DNA of 64,000 nucleotides from Euryarchaeota archaeon UBA103 (GCA_002506825.1 DAYH01000010.1:46988-110987), one strand, 5' to 3'; positions 48,383-57,707 are shown, counted from the stretch's first letter. Notes: generated by a model from the letters alone, not told the origin. Made by a program: numbers and translations.

Positions 48383-48838
48383 ATGCCAGGAGAGCCACTT
48401 AGGTTGACAAAGAGAGACATAAGAAAGGTAGAGAAGCAAGTCGATGAAGTGATGGATCTTGGTAAGGAAATACGTACATTATTTTCTAAGTACAATGATG
48501 AGGAGTTTGACATCAGCTGGGAAGTAGATTCTGCGGTCGATGCATTCTCAGTTTTCAGTTCGAGATGGACAACAGAGATTCTCGCCACACTATACATAGC
48601 AGGAGATCGAAGATTTAACGAAATGAGGAGCTTGTTGAGAGGCATTAGTAGTCGAACTCTATCTGATAAATTGACTACGTGTGTAGGTTTTGGATTGGTA
48701 GAGAGGCTGGTCGAGGATGGGCCCCCAGTTAGAGTGACATACAGCCTAACTGAGCATGGCAGAAGGGCTGGGAAACTACTTTCTCCATTGGTTGCTTACA
48801 TGAAAATCCACAATGGAAAGATTGAGGGGCCCAAGTAG
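48383..48838 (+). CDS. HxlR-family winged-helix regulator
   Basis: A 151-residue protein. Residues about 50-145 match HxlR: FSVFSSRWTTEILATLYIAG, RFNEMRSLLRGISSRTLSDK, then the wing VRVTYSLTEHGRRAGKLL. A charged helical N-terminal extension (about 8-35) may be a dimerisation coiled coil. HxlR proteins sense thiol-reactive aldehydes or redox stress; a single Cys at the recognition-helix end (LTTCVGF) could be a redox handle. It is the first of three consecutive plus-strand regulators and lies divergent from the 51-residue gene. Confidence 0.88.
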   Translation: MPGEPLRLTKRDIRKVEKQVDEVMDLGKEIRTLFSKYNDEEFDISWEVDSAVDAFSVFSSRWTTEILATLYIAGDRRFNEMRSLLRGISSRTLSDKLTTCVGFGLVERLVEDGPPVRVTYSLTEHGRRAGKLLSPLVAYMKIHNGKIEGPK

Positions 48839-48879
48839 GGCATCCATACATAATTTCTAATGAGCATTAAGACACATCA

Positions 48880-48885
48880 TTAAAA
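48880..48885 (+). promoter_or_regulatory. TATA-like element before the winged-helix gene at 48910
   Basis: TTAAAA is centred 27-28 nt before ATG 48910 but only about 10 nt before ATG 48892, favouring the downstream start. Confidence 0.45.
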
Positions 48886-48909
48886 CCCCGTATGTTAACC
48901 AGCGTAATT

Positions 48910-49563
48910 ATGGCACTAGTTGACCAATGGAAGATTAGTCGTCCGTGGTATGTTGACTCAATAGGTGCCTTAGCAGGAGCCGCACTTGGTTTGGGAGGTG
49001 GTTTCCAACTACTATTCCCTGCTACTCAGGGAACCATGATAGCTCACAGAGAAACTGGCTGGGAGCATCCATTAAGACTCAGGATTGTAGAAGCTCTGGA
49101 AAGGTCTCCTGGAATACATTTCAGGGAGTTACAGAGAAGGCTCTCTGCCGCTAATGGTACCTTGCGCCATCATCTTGATACTCTCACAAAGGAAGGGGTC
49201 GTTACTGTGGTACCAGTTAACGGCAGAACTTGCTACTACTTCGGGGCTCCGGCACAAGTTGAGATTCTGGAGGGAACCGGAGTCACGGATTATTCTAGGG
49301 CGGCGGCCATGATGCCAGTTGGTCTTTCGGAAGTTCAGAGAGTGGTGGTAGCGAGGCTTACTGAGGATGAAGATCCTGCGTCACAGGCTCAGCTAGCAAG
49401 GGACCTAGGGAGATCTAGGGCCTCTGTCCACTCTGCAATTTCAGTACTTAGGAAAAGAGGCATTCTAGATCAGACTGGACTATCTCTTGCTCCCCACCTA
49501 AATGGTTTGAGGAGATCCAAAGTTGAGTACCCGTGGCTAGACATTAGAGTAGACTGCTCGTGA
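48910..49563 (+). CDS. winged-helix regulator with N-terminal membrane segment
   Basis: A 217-residue protein. A Gly/Ala-rich hydrophobic segment (about 15-40) is followed by a winged helix (PLRLRIVEALERSPGIHFRE with NGTLRHHLDTLTKEGVV) and a second one (SQAQLARDLGRSRASVHSAI, SVLRKRGILDQTGL). This is the same membrane-plus-two-winged-helix plan as the regulator at 3309-4217, with the two parts in the same order. ATG 48892 is the longer alternative; the TATA spacing favours 48910. Targets unknown. Confidence 0.72.
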   Translation: MALVDQWKISRPWYVDSIGALAGAALGLGGGFQLLFPATQGTMIAHRETGWEHPLRLRIVEALERSPGIHFRELQRRLSAANGTLRHHLDTLTKEGVVTVVPVNGRTCYYFGAPAQVEILEGTGVTDYSRAAAMMPVGLSEVQRVVVARLTEDEDPASQAQLARDLGRSRASVHSAISVLRKRGILDQTGLSLAPHLNGLRRSKVEYPWLDIRVDCS

Positions 49564-49636
49564 TTGTTAAACTGTGGATAATTGCCCTATTTCATGTCCA
49601 TGTTTGGGAATTCTATAGAACCCCCAATCTCGGGCG

Positions 49637-50728
49637 ATGGTTGTGTTCAGGCTAAGACTGGTCGAATTTCCGATGCCGACAGGAAGTAAGGATCCTGATG
49701 TCTTACTAGCTTGGCTCCTAGACTCATTGGGCCTAGTCAGGAGGAAGGTTGAGGGCGGAGGTGTTGAAGAGGGTCAAGGGGCGCTTCATCGAATTATGAC
49801 CGAGGCTTTCTTGAGGGAACCATTGGGATGGTGGGATGCAAAATCACTATGCGAAGTAACAGGTCTTTCCCAAACTGGGATTCACCATCAACTGGTAAAA
49901 CTAAGAGAATGTGGCCTAATATCCTCCAACACTGATGGAGGATGGCATATCCATGTCCTACGAGGAGGGAGTATATCCTCGGCACTCGAGCTACTTACTA
50001 ATGAGGCGAGGACCGTTCTGAAACTGAGGATGAGGGAGCTCTCTGATTCTATAGTAGAATCTGAGGAGAGGATGTCGGTAATTTCACTTGAAGAGACTCT
50101 GCCATTCAAAATTATGATCTCAGAACCCGGCCCCATCTCTGAAGATGATGGTCATCTGGTATCATTGACTAGAGATCTAGGGCTGTCTGGTGAGAGAGTG
50201 AGATCGGGAGATAGCTTGGCTAGCAATATTCTAATTGAGCTTTGCACTAGTAGTGACCCAATCACTATTCTAGCACTTTCAGATAAGATGGGAGAGACTC
50301 GTTCCAGAGTAGGGCGGTCGGTTGACAAGATGAGAGTAGCGGGAATAGTTGAGAGGGTTCCCATGATGAATAGAATAGCTCAGGATATTTTTGTTGGGGT
50401 GATGAGGCAATTTGATGCCAGAGGGGAAGATTGGCTAATGACTAGAGGGGGCTTGGGCAGACTTGATGATTCTATTTCCAAGAGTTTGATATCTGGTGCG
50501 AAAAGTAAGTCTTTGAGTATTGATAAGATTGAGGGGATACTATCGGATGTTAATCTGGATTCCCAAAAAATACTCCTCAACACTCTGGGAGGAAGGATGC
50601 CTTATGGATTCAGAGTTGCTGGTAAAGATGGCGATATGGTCACAGAGAATGTTATGAGGAGCGCTGACAGAATGCTGAGGAGACTGAAGACGGTGTCTCA
50701 GAGACTAGAAGAAGCTATCTCGGTTTGA
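49637..50728 (+). CDS. two-domain winged-helix regulator
   Basis: A 363-residue soluble protein. A first winged helix spans about 60-108 (WWDAKSLCEVTGLSQTGIHH, LVKLRECGLISSN). A charged helical linker follows, and a second winged helix spans about 200-240 (DPITILALSDKMGETRSRVG, SVDKMRVAGIVERVP). The C-terminal third is helical. An ATTCTATAGAAC element is about 22-26 nt before the ATG. The last 31 bases overlap the convergent dus gene, an unusually long overlap. No ligand pocket is recognised. Confidence 0.7.
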   Translation: MVVFRLRLVEFPMPTGSKDPDVLLAWLLDSLGLVRRKVEGGGVEEGQGALHRIMTEAFLREPLGWWDAKSLCEVTGLSQTGIHHQLVKLRECGLISSNTDGGWHIHVLRGGSISSALELLTNEARTVLKLRMRELSDSIVESEERMSVISLEETLPFKIMISEPGPISEDDGHLVSLTRDLGLSGERVRSGDSLASNILIELCTSSDPITILALSDKMGETRSRVGRSVDKMRVAGIVERVPMMNRIAQDIFVGVMRQFDARGEDWLMTRGGLGRLDDSISKSLISGAKSKSLSIDKIEGILSDVNLDSQKILLNTLGGRMPYGFRVAGKDGDMVTENVMRSADRMLRRLKTVSQRLEEAISV

Positions 50729-51702
50729 GATTCATCTTCTCCTAGGTTGTGGAGATACCTGCTAACCTCATTTCCGAGTAATTCCTTGTCCTGTATTGAA
50801 TGTAGCCTAACTCTCATCGCGGACGCCCCTGGAAGTCCCTTCGTAAATGACACAGCGTGTCTCTTGAGATTCTTACCTCCCGATTTGTCATATACTTCTT
50901 GAGATAATTCCAGGTATCTATCCCAGCACCACCTCCTTGCTTCCGAAGGGCCACCTCTTCCCCAAGGGGGAGTTCCGGGCGACCATCCCATGCCCTCTTT
51001 TATCTCATGGAATACTGTTGGTCTGCCTATGGCGCCTCTTCCGATCATTAACCCAGATGCCTCGGTAGCTTGGAGGCAGGCCATAGCCGATTGAGTATCT
51101 ATGACATCGCCATTTGCTATTACAGGAATATCAACGGAGTCGGAGATTTCCTTGATTTGATCCCAATCAGCTATTCCTGAATATCTCTGTCTCAGAGTCC
51201 TACCATGAACACAAATCCTCAATACTCCTTCTTCTGCTAATCGCTGAGAGATCTCAAGAGCGGTATTTTCTCCTGATCCTGTTCCTAATCTCATCTTTAC
51301 AGAGATTGGTACATCGGTAGATGCTATGCATTTCCTAACCATGCTAACCACTCTGTCAGGGTCCCTCAGGAGAGCGGCCCCCGCGTCGTTTCTACATACC
51401 TTGGGTGCTGGACATCCAAAATTGATATCGATAATGTCTGCTCTATCTTCTAGCATTTCCACGGTTTTTGCCATCTCTGAGATATCACCTCCAAAAATCT
51501 GAGGGATGAATGGGCTCTCCCGGGGATCGGTTTCGACCTTGAGCCAGGAGTATGTATTCCTCCTAGTTAATCCAGAAGCGGCGGTGAACTCTGTTACAGT
51601 AAAATCAGCACCACACTCTCTCGCGAGAAGCCTGTAAGCTAGATCCGTTACCCCTGCCATTGGGGCCAACGAAAGAGGGACAGGGCCAAAGTCCATGAAC
51701 AT
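50698..51702 (-). CDS. dus: tRNA-dihydrouridine synthase
   Basis: A 334-residue FMN enzyme that reduces uridines in the tRNA D-loop. Visible are APMAGVTDLAYRLLARECGA, DINFGCPAPKVCRNDAGAAL (catalytic Cys), VKMRLG, the tRNA-contacting VHGRTLRQRYSGIADW and MIGRGAIGRP at the FMN phosphate. The length is normal for the DusB/archaeal type. It lies downstream of rpsB on the same strand, about 50 bases apart, a translation-linked pair. ATG 51702 or 51696 are both possible. Confidence 0.95.
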   Translation of the reverse strand: MFMDFGPVPLSLAPMAGVTDLAYRLLARECGADFTVTEFTAASGLTRRNTYSWLKVETDPRESPFIPQIFGGDISEMAKTVEMLEDRADIIDINFGCPAPKVCRNDAGAALLRDPDRVVSMVRKCIASTDVPISVKMRLGTGSGENTALEISQRLAEEGVLRICVHGRTLRQRYSGIADWDQIKEISDSVDIPVIANGDVIDTQSAMACLQATEASGLMIGRGAIGRPTVFHEIKEGMGWSPGTPPWGRGGPSEARRWCWDRYLELSQEVYDKSGGKNLKRHAVSFTKGLPGASAMRVRLHSIQDKELLGNEVSRYLHNLGEDESQTEIASSSL

Positions 51703-51752
51703 GGGACCAGCTTTTCAGTTATCAGATGAACTAAGAAAAGATATTCTTGAGA

Positions 51753-52406
51753 CTAGAAAGAGGACTCCCAGTCATCAACGTCCTGTGAGCGTTCCCAATC
51801 TACATCAGATATTCCACTTTTAATCTTCAGAGTCTCTCTCGCGAGAAGCCAGTAAATTAGAGCCAGTGATCTTCTCCCCTTATTGTTGGCCGGTAGTACT
51901 AAATCGACATTTCTCAATCTGTTATTGGCATCGCAAATACCGATAACTGGCATACCAGAACTCACAGCCTCTGAAAGAGCCTGGGAGTCCGCGGCCGGGT
52001 CTGTCACTACGATTACTTCTGGCTCGATATAGGTCCTGAGTCTTGGATTGGTTAGGGTCCCCGGAATAAATCTGCCAACAATTCTCTTGGCCCCTATGGC
52101 CTCGGCAAACATTCTTGCAGGTCGCTGGCCATACTGACGAGCACTGACTACCAATATTCTGCTAGAGTCATAATTAGCTAGGAATTTTGCCACAGTGCGA
52201 ATCCTAGAGTCAGTCTGTCTGATATCGATGTGGTGAAGTCCGCTTCCATCCTGCCTGAAAGTATCCAAGAAGGCTTTCATGTCAGAAGATTTCTGATTTG
52301 TGCCAATATGAACAGCGTGCTGCTCGTACGTGTCAAGCGGTACAAGTGGGGTTAGGCTCTCATCCAAAGCGATTCCTCGGAGTCCGGCGAACTGCCAACC
52401 ACTCAT
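51753..52406 (-). CDS. rpsB: 30S ribosomal protein uS2 (archaeal type)
   Basis: A 217-residue uS2 with archaeal/eukaryotic features: HIGTNQKSSDMKAFLD, the ILVVSARQYGQRPARMFAEA helix, FIPGTLTNPRLRTYIEPEV, GMPVIGICDANN and NKGRRSLALIYWLLARE. It is a component of the small ribosomal subunit head-platform. Acidic residues dominate the C-terminus, as in related archaea. It stands apart from the usual archaeal ribosomal operons in this window, next to dus. A weak element, GTAAGTTG, is about 28-30 nt upstream. Confidence 0.96.
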   Translation of the reverse strand: MSGWQFAGLRGIALDESLTPLVPLDTYEQHAVHIGTNQKSSDMKAFLDTFRQDGSGLHHIDIRQTDSRIRTVAKFLANYDSSRILVVSARQYGQRPARMFAEAIGAKRIVGRFIPGTLTNPRLRTYIEPEVIVVTDPAADSQALSEAVSSGMPVIGICDANNRLRNVDLVLPANNKGRRSLALIYWLLARETLKIKSGISDVDWERSQDVDDWESSF

Positions 52407-52443
52407 AAGCGCTACGCCAGCTGGTTGCTCAACTTACTGGGCC

Positions 52444-53181
52444 TTATTCGAGCTCTGAGCTAAATGTACACTCGCCTTCTGCGTGTATTTCTGGGAAAAC
52501 AATACATTTCTTCGTAACCCACAGTGAGACCCTGAACTCGTCCTCAAAGGAGAGTGTATCAATAGGAGCGGCTATCGCATAACCTCTGGCCCTAACTTGA
52601 AGAATCCAATTACCATTGGTGAAGCCTGAAGAGTTGCCTATGGAGATAGTACAGTCGCTCTCGCTTCTAAGCTCAAGAGACATCTGCCCTACTGAACTCG
52701 TTGCGAGATACTCCCAGCACTTGTCACCGTTTGGTTTCAATAGAGTGATCTCAACGAATCTGAGCTCATCCGTGTTATTGCCCAGTAATTCTCCAACTGT
52801 GGAGGACCACTCGAACGAAACTGAGAAGTCCAGTAGCATCTTGGAAACTGTCTCATCTACGGATATCGTACTCTCGTTAGAGTAGCAGTCTGTTTCCTGA
52901 TTGTAGTTTTCCATACTTTCCGTACCCGGTAGTATACACTCATTCTGTCCAAAAATATGAGCCTGTACTATGGGCTCTACTGGTACTATCTCCTCACGGG
53001 GATCATCTCGCATCCCCTCCATCAGTTCCCTCTGCATCGCGAGCCCCATACAGCCACTAGAAGCGATGCTGAGAAGTATAATTAGAGACAAAAAAACAGA
53101 TGATGCGCCCCTGCTCACATTATTCCGAAGTGGAGGTATGTCTTGAATACGTGTGTAAAATGGGTGCCTCTCGGTACTCAT
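52444..53181 (-). CDS. exported lipoprotein of unknown function
   Basis: A 245-residue protein with a long N-terminal leader, then a hydrophobic core and lipobox-like IASSGCMGL near residue 44, so it is probably lipid-anchored outside the cell. The mature part is rich in Glu and Ser with three further cysteines that could pair (CILPG, DCYSN, KKCIVF). It looks beta-rich. The frame opens at TTG 53193; ATG 53181 is preferred. No family recognised. It lies between rpsB and the FKBP-type isomerase. Confidence 0.7.
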   Translation of the reverse strand: MSTERHPFYTRIQDIPPLRNNVSRGASSVFLSLIILLSIASSGCMGLAMQRELMEGMRDDPREEIVPVEPIVQAHIFGQNECILPGTESMENYNQETDCYSNESTISVDETVSKMLLDFSVSFEWSSTVGELLGNNTDELRFVEITLLKPNGDKCWEYLATSSVGQMSLELRSESDCTISIGNSSGFTNGNWILQVRARGYAIAAPIDTLSFEDEFRVSLWVTKKCIVFPEIHAEGECTFSSELE

Positions 53182-53294
53182 AGGGAACGTCAAGGCCGTA
53201 GCTCAGTCCACCTTCGTCGTCATTGAGGCAATCAGTGGGAGGAGGCTGGAGTCATGAATGTTCCACCCAATGAACAGAGTCATTTGGGTTGTAA

Positions 53295-53990
53295 TCACTC
53301 CTCTTCAGATACTGCTCTGGGCTCATGAACCTCGCGGAAGACAATTGTCCCCACTCCGATGTGATCCCTCAGTGTTCTAACTAGGCTGAACTTAGCATAC
53401 GACCAATTCTGATCATAAGCGATTGTGTCTGGAAGTGTCACCGTAAGGTCGTCTTTCTCGAAGTCAATCTGGAAGTCGTCTCTTCCAGTGTTCATCTTGA
53501 GTAGTGTCTCAACCTTTTCTTTTCGATCTTCCACTACCTTGACAATGTTGTAATTATACCTCAATGTTGATCCAGCTAATGGGTGATTGTAGTCAATCCT
53601 AGCACGGCCAGCACTCAAGAACTGTAGTACACCGGTTCTTCCACCAATCTCAACTGGAGCGCCGATTGCCAGCATGTTTGGATCCCTGACACTCCTCATC
53701 AGGACATTCTGACCGATTGTCTCTACTAGACTAGCATCTCTCTCTCCATAAGCATCTGGTGCCTCTATGTCTATTTCGTAGTCTTTTTCCGCCTCTGCAT
53801 CTGAGAGTGATGCTTCGAAACCTGCGATTAGTCTGCCATCCCCTACGACTGTTATCATTGGCGAGTATTCTCTGTTCTCATCGAATATATCATTCTCCTT
53901 GGCTACGTCCTCGCGTGTAGTTTCGATGAGTCTCTCAGAGTCGACCTCGTAAAGGTCGTAGTCGATGTGTACTATTGCACCATTGTCCAT
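53295..53990 (-). CDS. FKBP-type peptidyl-prolyl isomerase (long SlyD-like archaeal form)
   Basis: A 231-residue protein beginning MDNGAIVHIDYDLY, with the interrupted FKBP fold: TVVGDGRLIAGFEASLSDA, then an insert-in-flap domain, then IDYNHPLAGSTLRYNYNIV, matching the archaeal 26-kDa FKBP type that helps protein folding. The C-terminal extension (about 145-231) is beta/alpha and typical of the long form. The frame continues up to ATG 54071, which overlaps the ccmF-like stop. AAGGAGG placed 8 nt before ATG 53990 marks the internal start as the true one. Confidence 0.9.
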   Translation of the reverse strand: MDNGAIVHIDYDLYEVDSERLIETTREDVAKENDIFDENREYSPMITVVGDGRLIAGFEASLSDAEAEKDYEIDIEAPDAYGERDASLVETIGQNVLMRSVRDPNMLAIGAPVEIGGRTGVLQFLSAGRARIDYNHPLAGSTLRYNYNIVKVVEDRKEKVETLLKMNTGRDDFQIDFEKDDLTVTLPDTIAYDQNWSYAKFSLVRTLRDHIGVGTIVFREVHEPRAVSEEE

Positions 53991-53998
53991 GTAATTCG

Positions 53999-54005
53999 CC
54001 TCCTT
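53999..54005 (-). promoter_or_regulatory. ribosome binding site of the FKBP gene
   Basis: AAGGAGG on the coding strand with an 8-nt spacer before ATG 53990. It decides between this start and ATG 54071. Confidence 0.7.
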
Positions 54006-54067
54006 GGCGTCCGGCCGACCCGCTTCCCCTTTTTCATTCAAACGGTGCCCATCATCTGGGTAAGAAT

Positions 54068-56431
54068 TCATTCTTCCTCTTGATTAGGTGGTTTCTCAGA
54101 TGAGGAAAATGCTAGGATTCCTCCGATTATTGTGAGGACCCATCCAGTCCAAACTAAGTGGCTACCCTGAAGTTCATGGATGGTTACCCTTACCCTATCG
54201 AGACCGTCTGTCTGATTGAAGAATAGTGCGGGCATCAAATCTTGGACTTGAAAACCATCCATGATGACTATAGTATCGCCGAACAGGCCTACGTGTCTGT
54301 CAACCTCTGATCTTGGGACGGGGCCGAATCTTAGTATGCCTGGAATCAGAGTATCAACAAGTTCGCCATCTTTCCTCATCTCAATGACCACCCCCAAGAA
54401 CCCATCACCTACCTTGAAGTCAAATCCTTCATCTCCTTCGGATAATACTACTGTGTCAACTAAGATGTATTCGTAGTTCCCATAAGAAACAGGTTCATTC
54501 TTCTCCAAGGTTACCAAATGTGAGGGATCTGATCTATCCACCAATGTTGTTGTAAAGACATGACCTATTAGGAGGAGGAGGATTCCAACATGAGAGATAT
54601 GACTGGCTAAGAGTCGTGCCCTAGGAGACCTAAGGCTACTGAAGCCTTCTTGGTACATCTTCCGTGAATGAGACCTCAAGGTCAGTAGTAAATTCCTGAT
54701 GTTGAATGGTAGTGAGAAGATTAGGAGTACCAACATAAACGAAGCAAGAGAGCCTCTTGAAACGGAAGATGATATTGGAAGTCTTGGATCTCCGGGTAGC
54801 GCTATGGAATCTGCTAGAAGAGCTGCTAGAAGAGAGGCAGATAGGGCTAATAGAATAAGATAGGTCCCTGATTTGGAGCTAACCGATTTACCCCACGTAT
54901 ATGCAGCCAAACCGATTGCTAGAATGGCAATAAAGGGAGATCCATAAAATTCGTGAGCTTGGAGGCTGGTCCCGTCAATCTCTACAGTAAGTATCATCCA
55001 TGTCAGTAATAGGAATCCAGTTCCGCCATACCATGGTATTGCCTTAGCTATCCTTAGCCTTGAGGAGGTACCTGTAAAAAGTCCCATAATGAAAGACCAG
55101 TCATCCTCCTTCTCCGATATCAGCCATGGAGTTAGGAATGGAGTCATCCCCATCAGGGATTGGTACCATTCTGCGTTCCAAGTCCAACTCGAAAATAACA
55201 TCAGCGCGATTCCTGTGAATATCCAATGAAGCGGCGGGTCTGCATTATCCCCATTGATAATCAGATACATGAGTGATAATCCAACAAGAATAACCGCGAC
55301 GGACCCTATCCAGAATGAAACCAATAAGAAGATAACAACAAGTATGATTGCGAGGTTCTTGTTTTCCTGTAGCATTGAGTTTGAGTTTTTTGACTCCAAG
55401 TCTATCCTTTGCACCCTAGCTAGGTGAATGACTGTGAATACGCATAGGAGTAATATGGCGGACAAATAACCGACTAGTTCCGCTCCTATCGCGTCAAAAC
55501 TAACCACATCTAGAACCCTCAGATATGGATCTTGGGGGAGTGCCCCCTGTCCATCTGCAACAAACGCATGGACAGATGCCCAGACGCCATTAGCCCTAGT
55601 GACCAGGGTGGCATGAAAGGTTAGAGCTCCTGCAAGTAACCCTGCCGCCGGTGAAGCAATAATCGCACTACCTCCTGCTTTTGATCGCGCGTGCACGACC
55701 AACAATAGACATAGCCATGGAAGAAGAGAGCCGGTCTCGACAGGGTCCCATGCCCAGTAACCCCCCCAGTCCAGAACTGTATAGGCCCAGAGCCCGCCGA
55801 GTCCTATTCCTATTGTTCCAACTACGAAACCTGCTCTGGCCCAATACAGTTGTGACTTATGGATGACATCAGGGGAGTCTCTTCTGATGACTCCTGCAAT
55901 TACGACACTGGAGGTCGCTATACACAGTGAATAGAATGCGAAGACGACAGGGGGATGAATTACCATGAGATCGGTTTGCAGTAGGGGGTTTAGGCCGGAA
56001 GCGGAGGAAGAGGTTGTTTCATCGAAGGGCCCTAGCATAAGGGACAGTAGGAGGATGAATCCCACCCATGTATGCATTATCTTAACTTCCAGAGGCGTAC
56101 CTTTTACCCTCGTAGACATAATCCTAGTTACTATTGCCATTAGAGCAGCCCAGAGAAGAAGTGGGCCCGCCCGGCTACTCCAGACAGCGGAAATCCTGTA
56201 GAATAATGGAAGATCCTCTCCGCCGAACCTGAAGACCAACTCCAGTGACTTGGCATCGGTAACAAAACAGAACGTTAGTAAAATGAACGGTGAGATTTGT
56301 GAGATTAACGCTAAGTCTCTGGGAATGGGGCTGGTTGTATTAACCCTGCTAGTGCACTGAAGGACTGAGAAAGCGATGCCAGTGACCAATAGGAGCCACC
56401 CGATTTGGGAAAGCAATATTTCACCAACCAT
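54068..56431 (-). CDS. CcmF/CcsA-family cytochrome c haem lyase subunit
   Basis: A 787-residue polytopic protein with about 14 hydrophobic segments. The hallmark WWD domain is near residues 214-235 (GLWAYTVLDWGGYWAWDPVE, then TGSLLPW), with the periplasmic haem-handling histidine region MVIHPPVVFAFY (about 156-167). CcmF-type proteins attach haem to apocytochrome c CxxCH sites outside the membrane. A large non-helical region near the C-terminus faces outside. ATG 56431 is preferred over TTG 56455. The gene overlaps the upstream GGR-family gene by eleven bases. It implies cytochrome c maturation in this organism. Confidence 0.9.
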   Translation of the reverse strand: MVGEILLSQIGWLLLVTGIAFSVLQCTSRVNTTSPIPRDLALISQISPFILLTFCFVTDAKSLELVFRFGGEDLPLFYRISAVWSSRAGPLLLWAALMAIVTRIMSTRVKGTPLEVKIMHTWVGFILLLSLMLGPFDETTSSSASGLNPLLQTDLMVIHPPVVFAFYSLCIATSSVVIAGVIRRDSPDVIHKSQLYWARAGFVVGTIGIGLGGLWAYTVLDWGGYWAWDPVETGSLLPWLCLLLVVHARSKAGGSAIIASPAAGLLAGALTFHATLVTRANGVWASVHAFVADGQGALPQDPYLRVLDVVSFDAIGAELVGYLSAILLLCVFTVIHLARVQRIDLESKNSNSMLQENKNLAIILVVIFLLVSFWIGSVAVILVGLSLMYLIINGDNADPPLHWIFTGIALMLFSSWTWNAEWYQSLMGMTPFLTPWLISEKEDDWSFIMGLFTGTSSRLRIAKAIPWYGGTGFLLLTWMILTVEIDGTSLQAHEFYGSPFIAILAIGLAAYTWGKSVSSKSGTYLILLALSASLLAALLADSIALPGDPRLPISSSVSRGSLASFMLVLLIFSLPFNIRNLLLTLRSHSRKMYQEGFSSLRSPRARLLASHISHVGILLLLIGHVFTTTLVDRSDPSHLVTLEKNEPVSYGNYEYILVDTVVLSEGDEGFDFKVGDGFLGVVIEMRKDGELVDTLIPGILRFGPVPRSEVDRHVGLFGDTIVIMDGFQVQDLMPALFFNQTDGLDRVRVTIHELQGSHLVWTGWVLTIIGGILAFSSSEKPPNQEEE

Positions 56432-57650
56432 AGTACTTGGCCCTACTATATCCAAAGGCTAGCATCGCCCTGATTATGTTTTTAGCATACAACCCAGGGC
56501 TTCTGAAAAGGAGCTTCAATCCCACGAATGCCTTTCCAGATAAGCCCATGTCTGACATTTCGTCTGGGAAGCACTTCGCCATTACTGACATCTCTTCGTC
56601 AGATAGCTCGAATAGAGCATTTTTACCCTTGAGTATCTTATCATAGGGTGGGAATTCTGCTTTCCAAAGCTTTGGATACTCCGATAATTTATCAGAGGAA
56701 AGGTCGTTGTCTGAGATTGCCCTCGCCGCAGTCTGAGCTGCGAAAACCGCAGATTTCAATGCTAAGTGGGAACCGCCCTCAAATAGCGGGGAAGTGAATC
56801 CAGCGGCATCTCCGATCAGCATTAATCCATCATAGTGGGTATTATCATGAGGGCCAGAAATTGGAATAGTTCCACCGAAGGCTGGATTTCCCTTCTTTTT
56901 CCAAGTAGGAAGATTCTGGGAGAGTCCCTTGAAATGAGTATGCTCAATAAACTCATCAAGAGCCTTCTTAGTTCTGGGCTTGTCCTCGGTCACTAGTCCG
57001 ATATTTGCCCTACCGTCACACTTAGGAATCATCCACAGATATCCCTTCTCAGCATATGAAGGCCATATGTAGAAATCAAGATAGCCATCCGTAGGGACTC
57101 CTTCTAGCTCGTATTGCATTCCAGCTACTACCTTTCCTCGAGGATTGAGGTCCAGTAATCTTGAGCAAACTGAGGACACTCCGGATGCGTCTATCACTAT
57201 CTTGGCTCGTATAGGGAAGAGGTCTCCCTTGCCCTGACAAAGCCATCCTGAGAATTTGTCTTGTTCGAACAACTTCTCCATTCCCGTGATTTTATGGCCC
57301 AAGCTAAGTCTAGCTCCCTCTTTGACAGCAGATTCTGCTATCCACTGTTCGAACAGGTGCTTTTCCAGAACGTATCCTTCTTCAGAAAGGCATTTCTCGG
57401 TTCCGTCTGGGAAAATTACCCGAATCCCTTTGACGGTCTTACTGATTACGTGTTCAGGGAGTGTGAGCCCTAAATTCTGACAGGCGATTTCAGAGATACA
57501 CTCTCCACAATGAACGGGCGTACCTATCTCATCATGGTCTTCAACAAGTATGGCATCTAGACCCAGCCTGGCACATTGTAGAGCTGCATTACCACCGCCT
57601 GGCCCTGCACCAACAACCAAAACGTCACAGGTGGTCACAAGGTCGCTCAT
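56421..57650 (-). CDS. geranylgeranyl reductase family FAD protein
   Basis: A 409-residue flavoprotein. The FAD fold is CDVLVVGAGPGGGNAALQCA. The GGR signature HCGECIS is followed by the second FAD motif LMLIGDAAGFTSPLFEGG. Members saturate isoprenoid double bonds in archaeal membrane lipids or quinone tails. The frame extends upstream into an Arg-rich stretch from 57758. ATG 57650 (MSDLVTTCDV), six bases after GGAG, matches the family start. It is divergent from the UbiD-UbiA pair, which fits quinone as well as lipid work. Confidence 0.9.
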   Translation of the reverse strand: MSDLVTTCDVLVVGAGPGGGNAALQCARLGLDAILVEDHDEIGTPVHCGECISEIACQNLGLTLPEHVISKTVKGIRVIFPDGTEKCLSEEGYVLEKHLFEQWIAESAVKEGARLSLGHKITGMEKLFEQDKFSGWLCQGKGDLFPIRAKIVIDASGVSSVCSRLLDLNPRGKVVAGMQYELEGVPTDGYLDFYIWPSYAEKGYLWMIPKCDGRANIGLVTEDKPRTKKALDEFIEHTHFKGLSQNLPTWKKKGNPAFGGTIPISGPHDNTHYDGLMLIGDAAGFTSPLFEGGSHLALKSAVFAAQTAARAISDNDLSSDKLSEYPKLWKAEFPPYDKILKGKNALFELSDEEMSVMAKCFPDEMSDMGLSGKAFVGLKLLFRSPGLYAKNIIRAMLAFGYSRAKYYGW

Positions 57651-57690
57651 GCTACTCCGAGAGGAGTCGCTCAAAAGAAACCGTCGGTCG

Positions 57691-57707
57691 CGCCGCCTAC
57701 GGCGGCG
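57691..57707. repeat. perfect 7-bp inverted repeat in a divergent promoter region
   Basis: CGCCGCC, a three-base TAC loop, then GGCGGCG, between the divergent GGR-family and UbiD-family genes. Its GC content is far above the surrounding sequence. It could be an operator or an mRNA hairpin. It falls just upstream of both chosen starts and within the longer, less likely reading frame of the GGR gene. Confidence 0.5.

Noticed and set aside
53190..53270. tRNA-like 5' sequence GGCCGTAGCTCAG upstream of the lipoprotein gene
   Set aside because: No anticodon stem, TPsiC-like GTTCGAATC or matching acceptor 3' end follows at the right distance on this strand.
53253..53327. 24-codon plus-strand frame preceded by GGAGGAGG
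   Set aside because: Very short, overlaps the 3' end of the FKBP gene and encodes a low-complexity peptide. Probably chance.
53991..54071. 27-residue N-terminal extension of the FKBP protein from ATG 54071
   Set aside because: AAGGAGG stands 8 nt before the internal ATG and the family begins there, despite the four-base overlap that favours the longer form.
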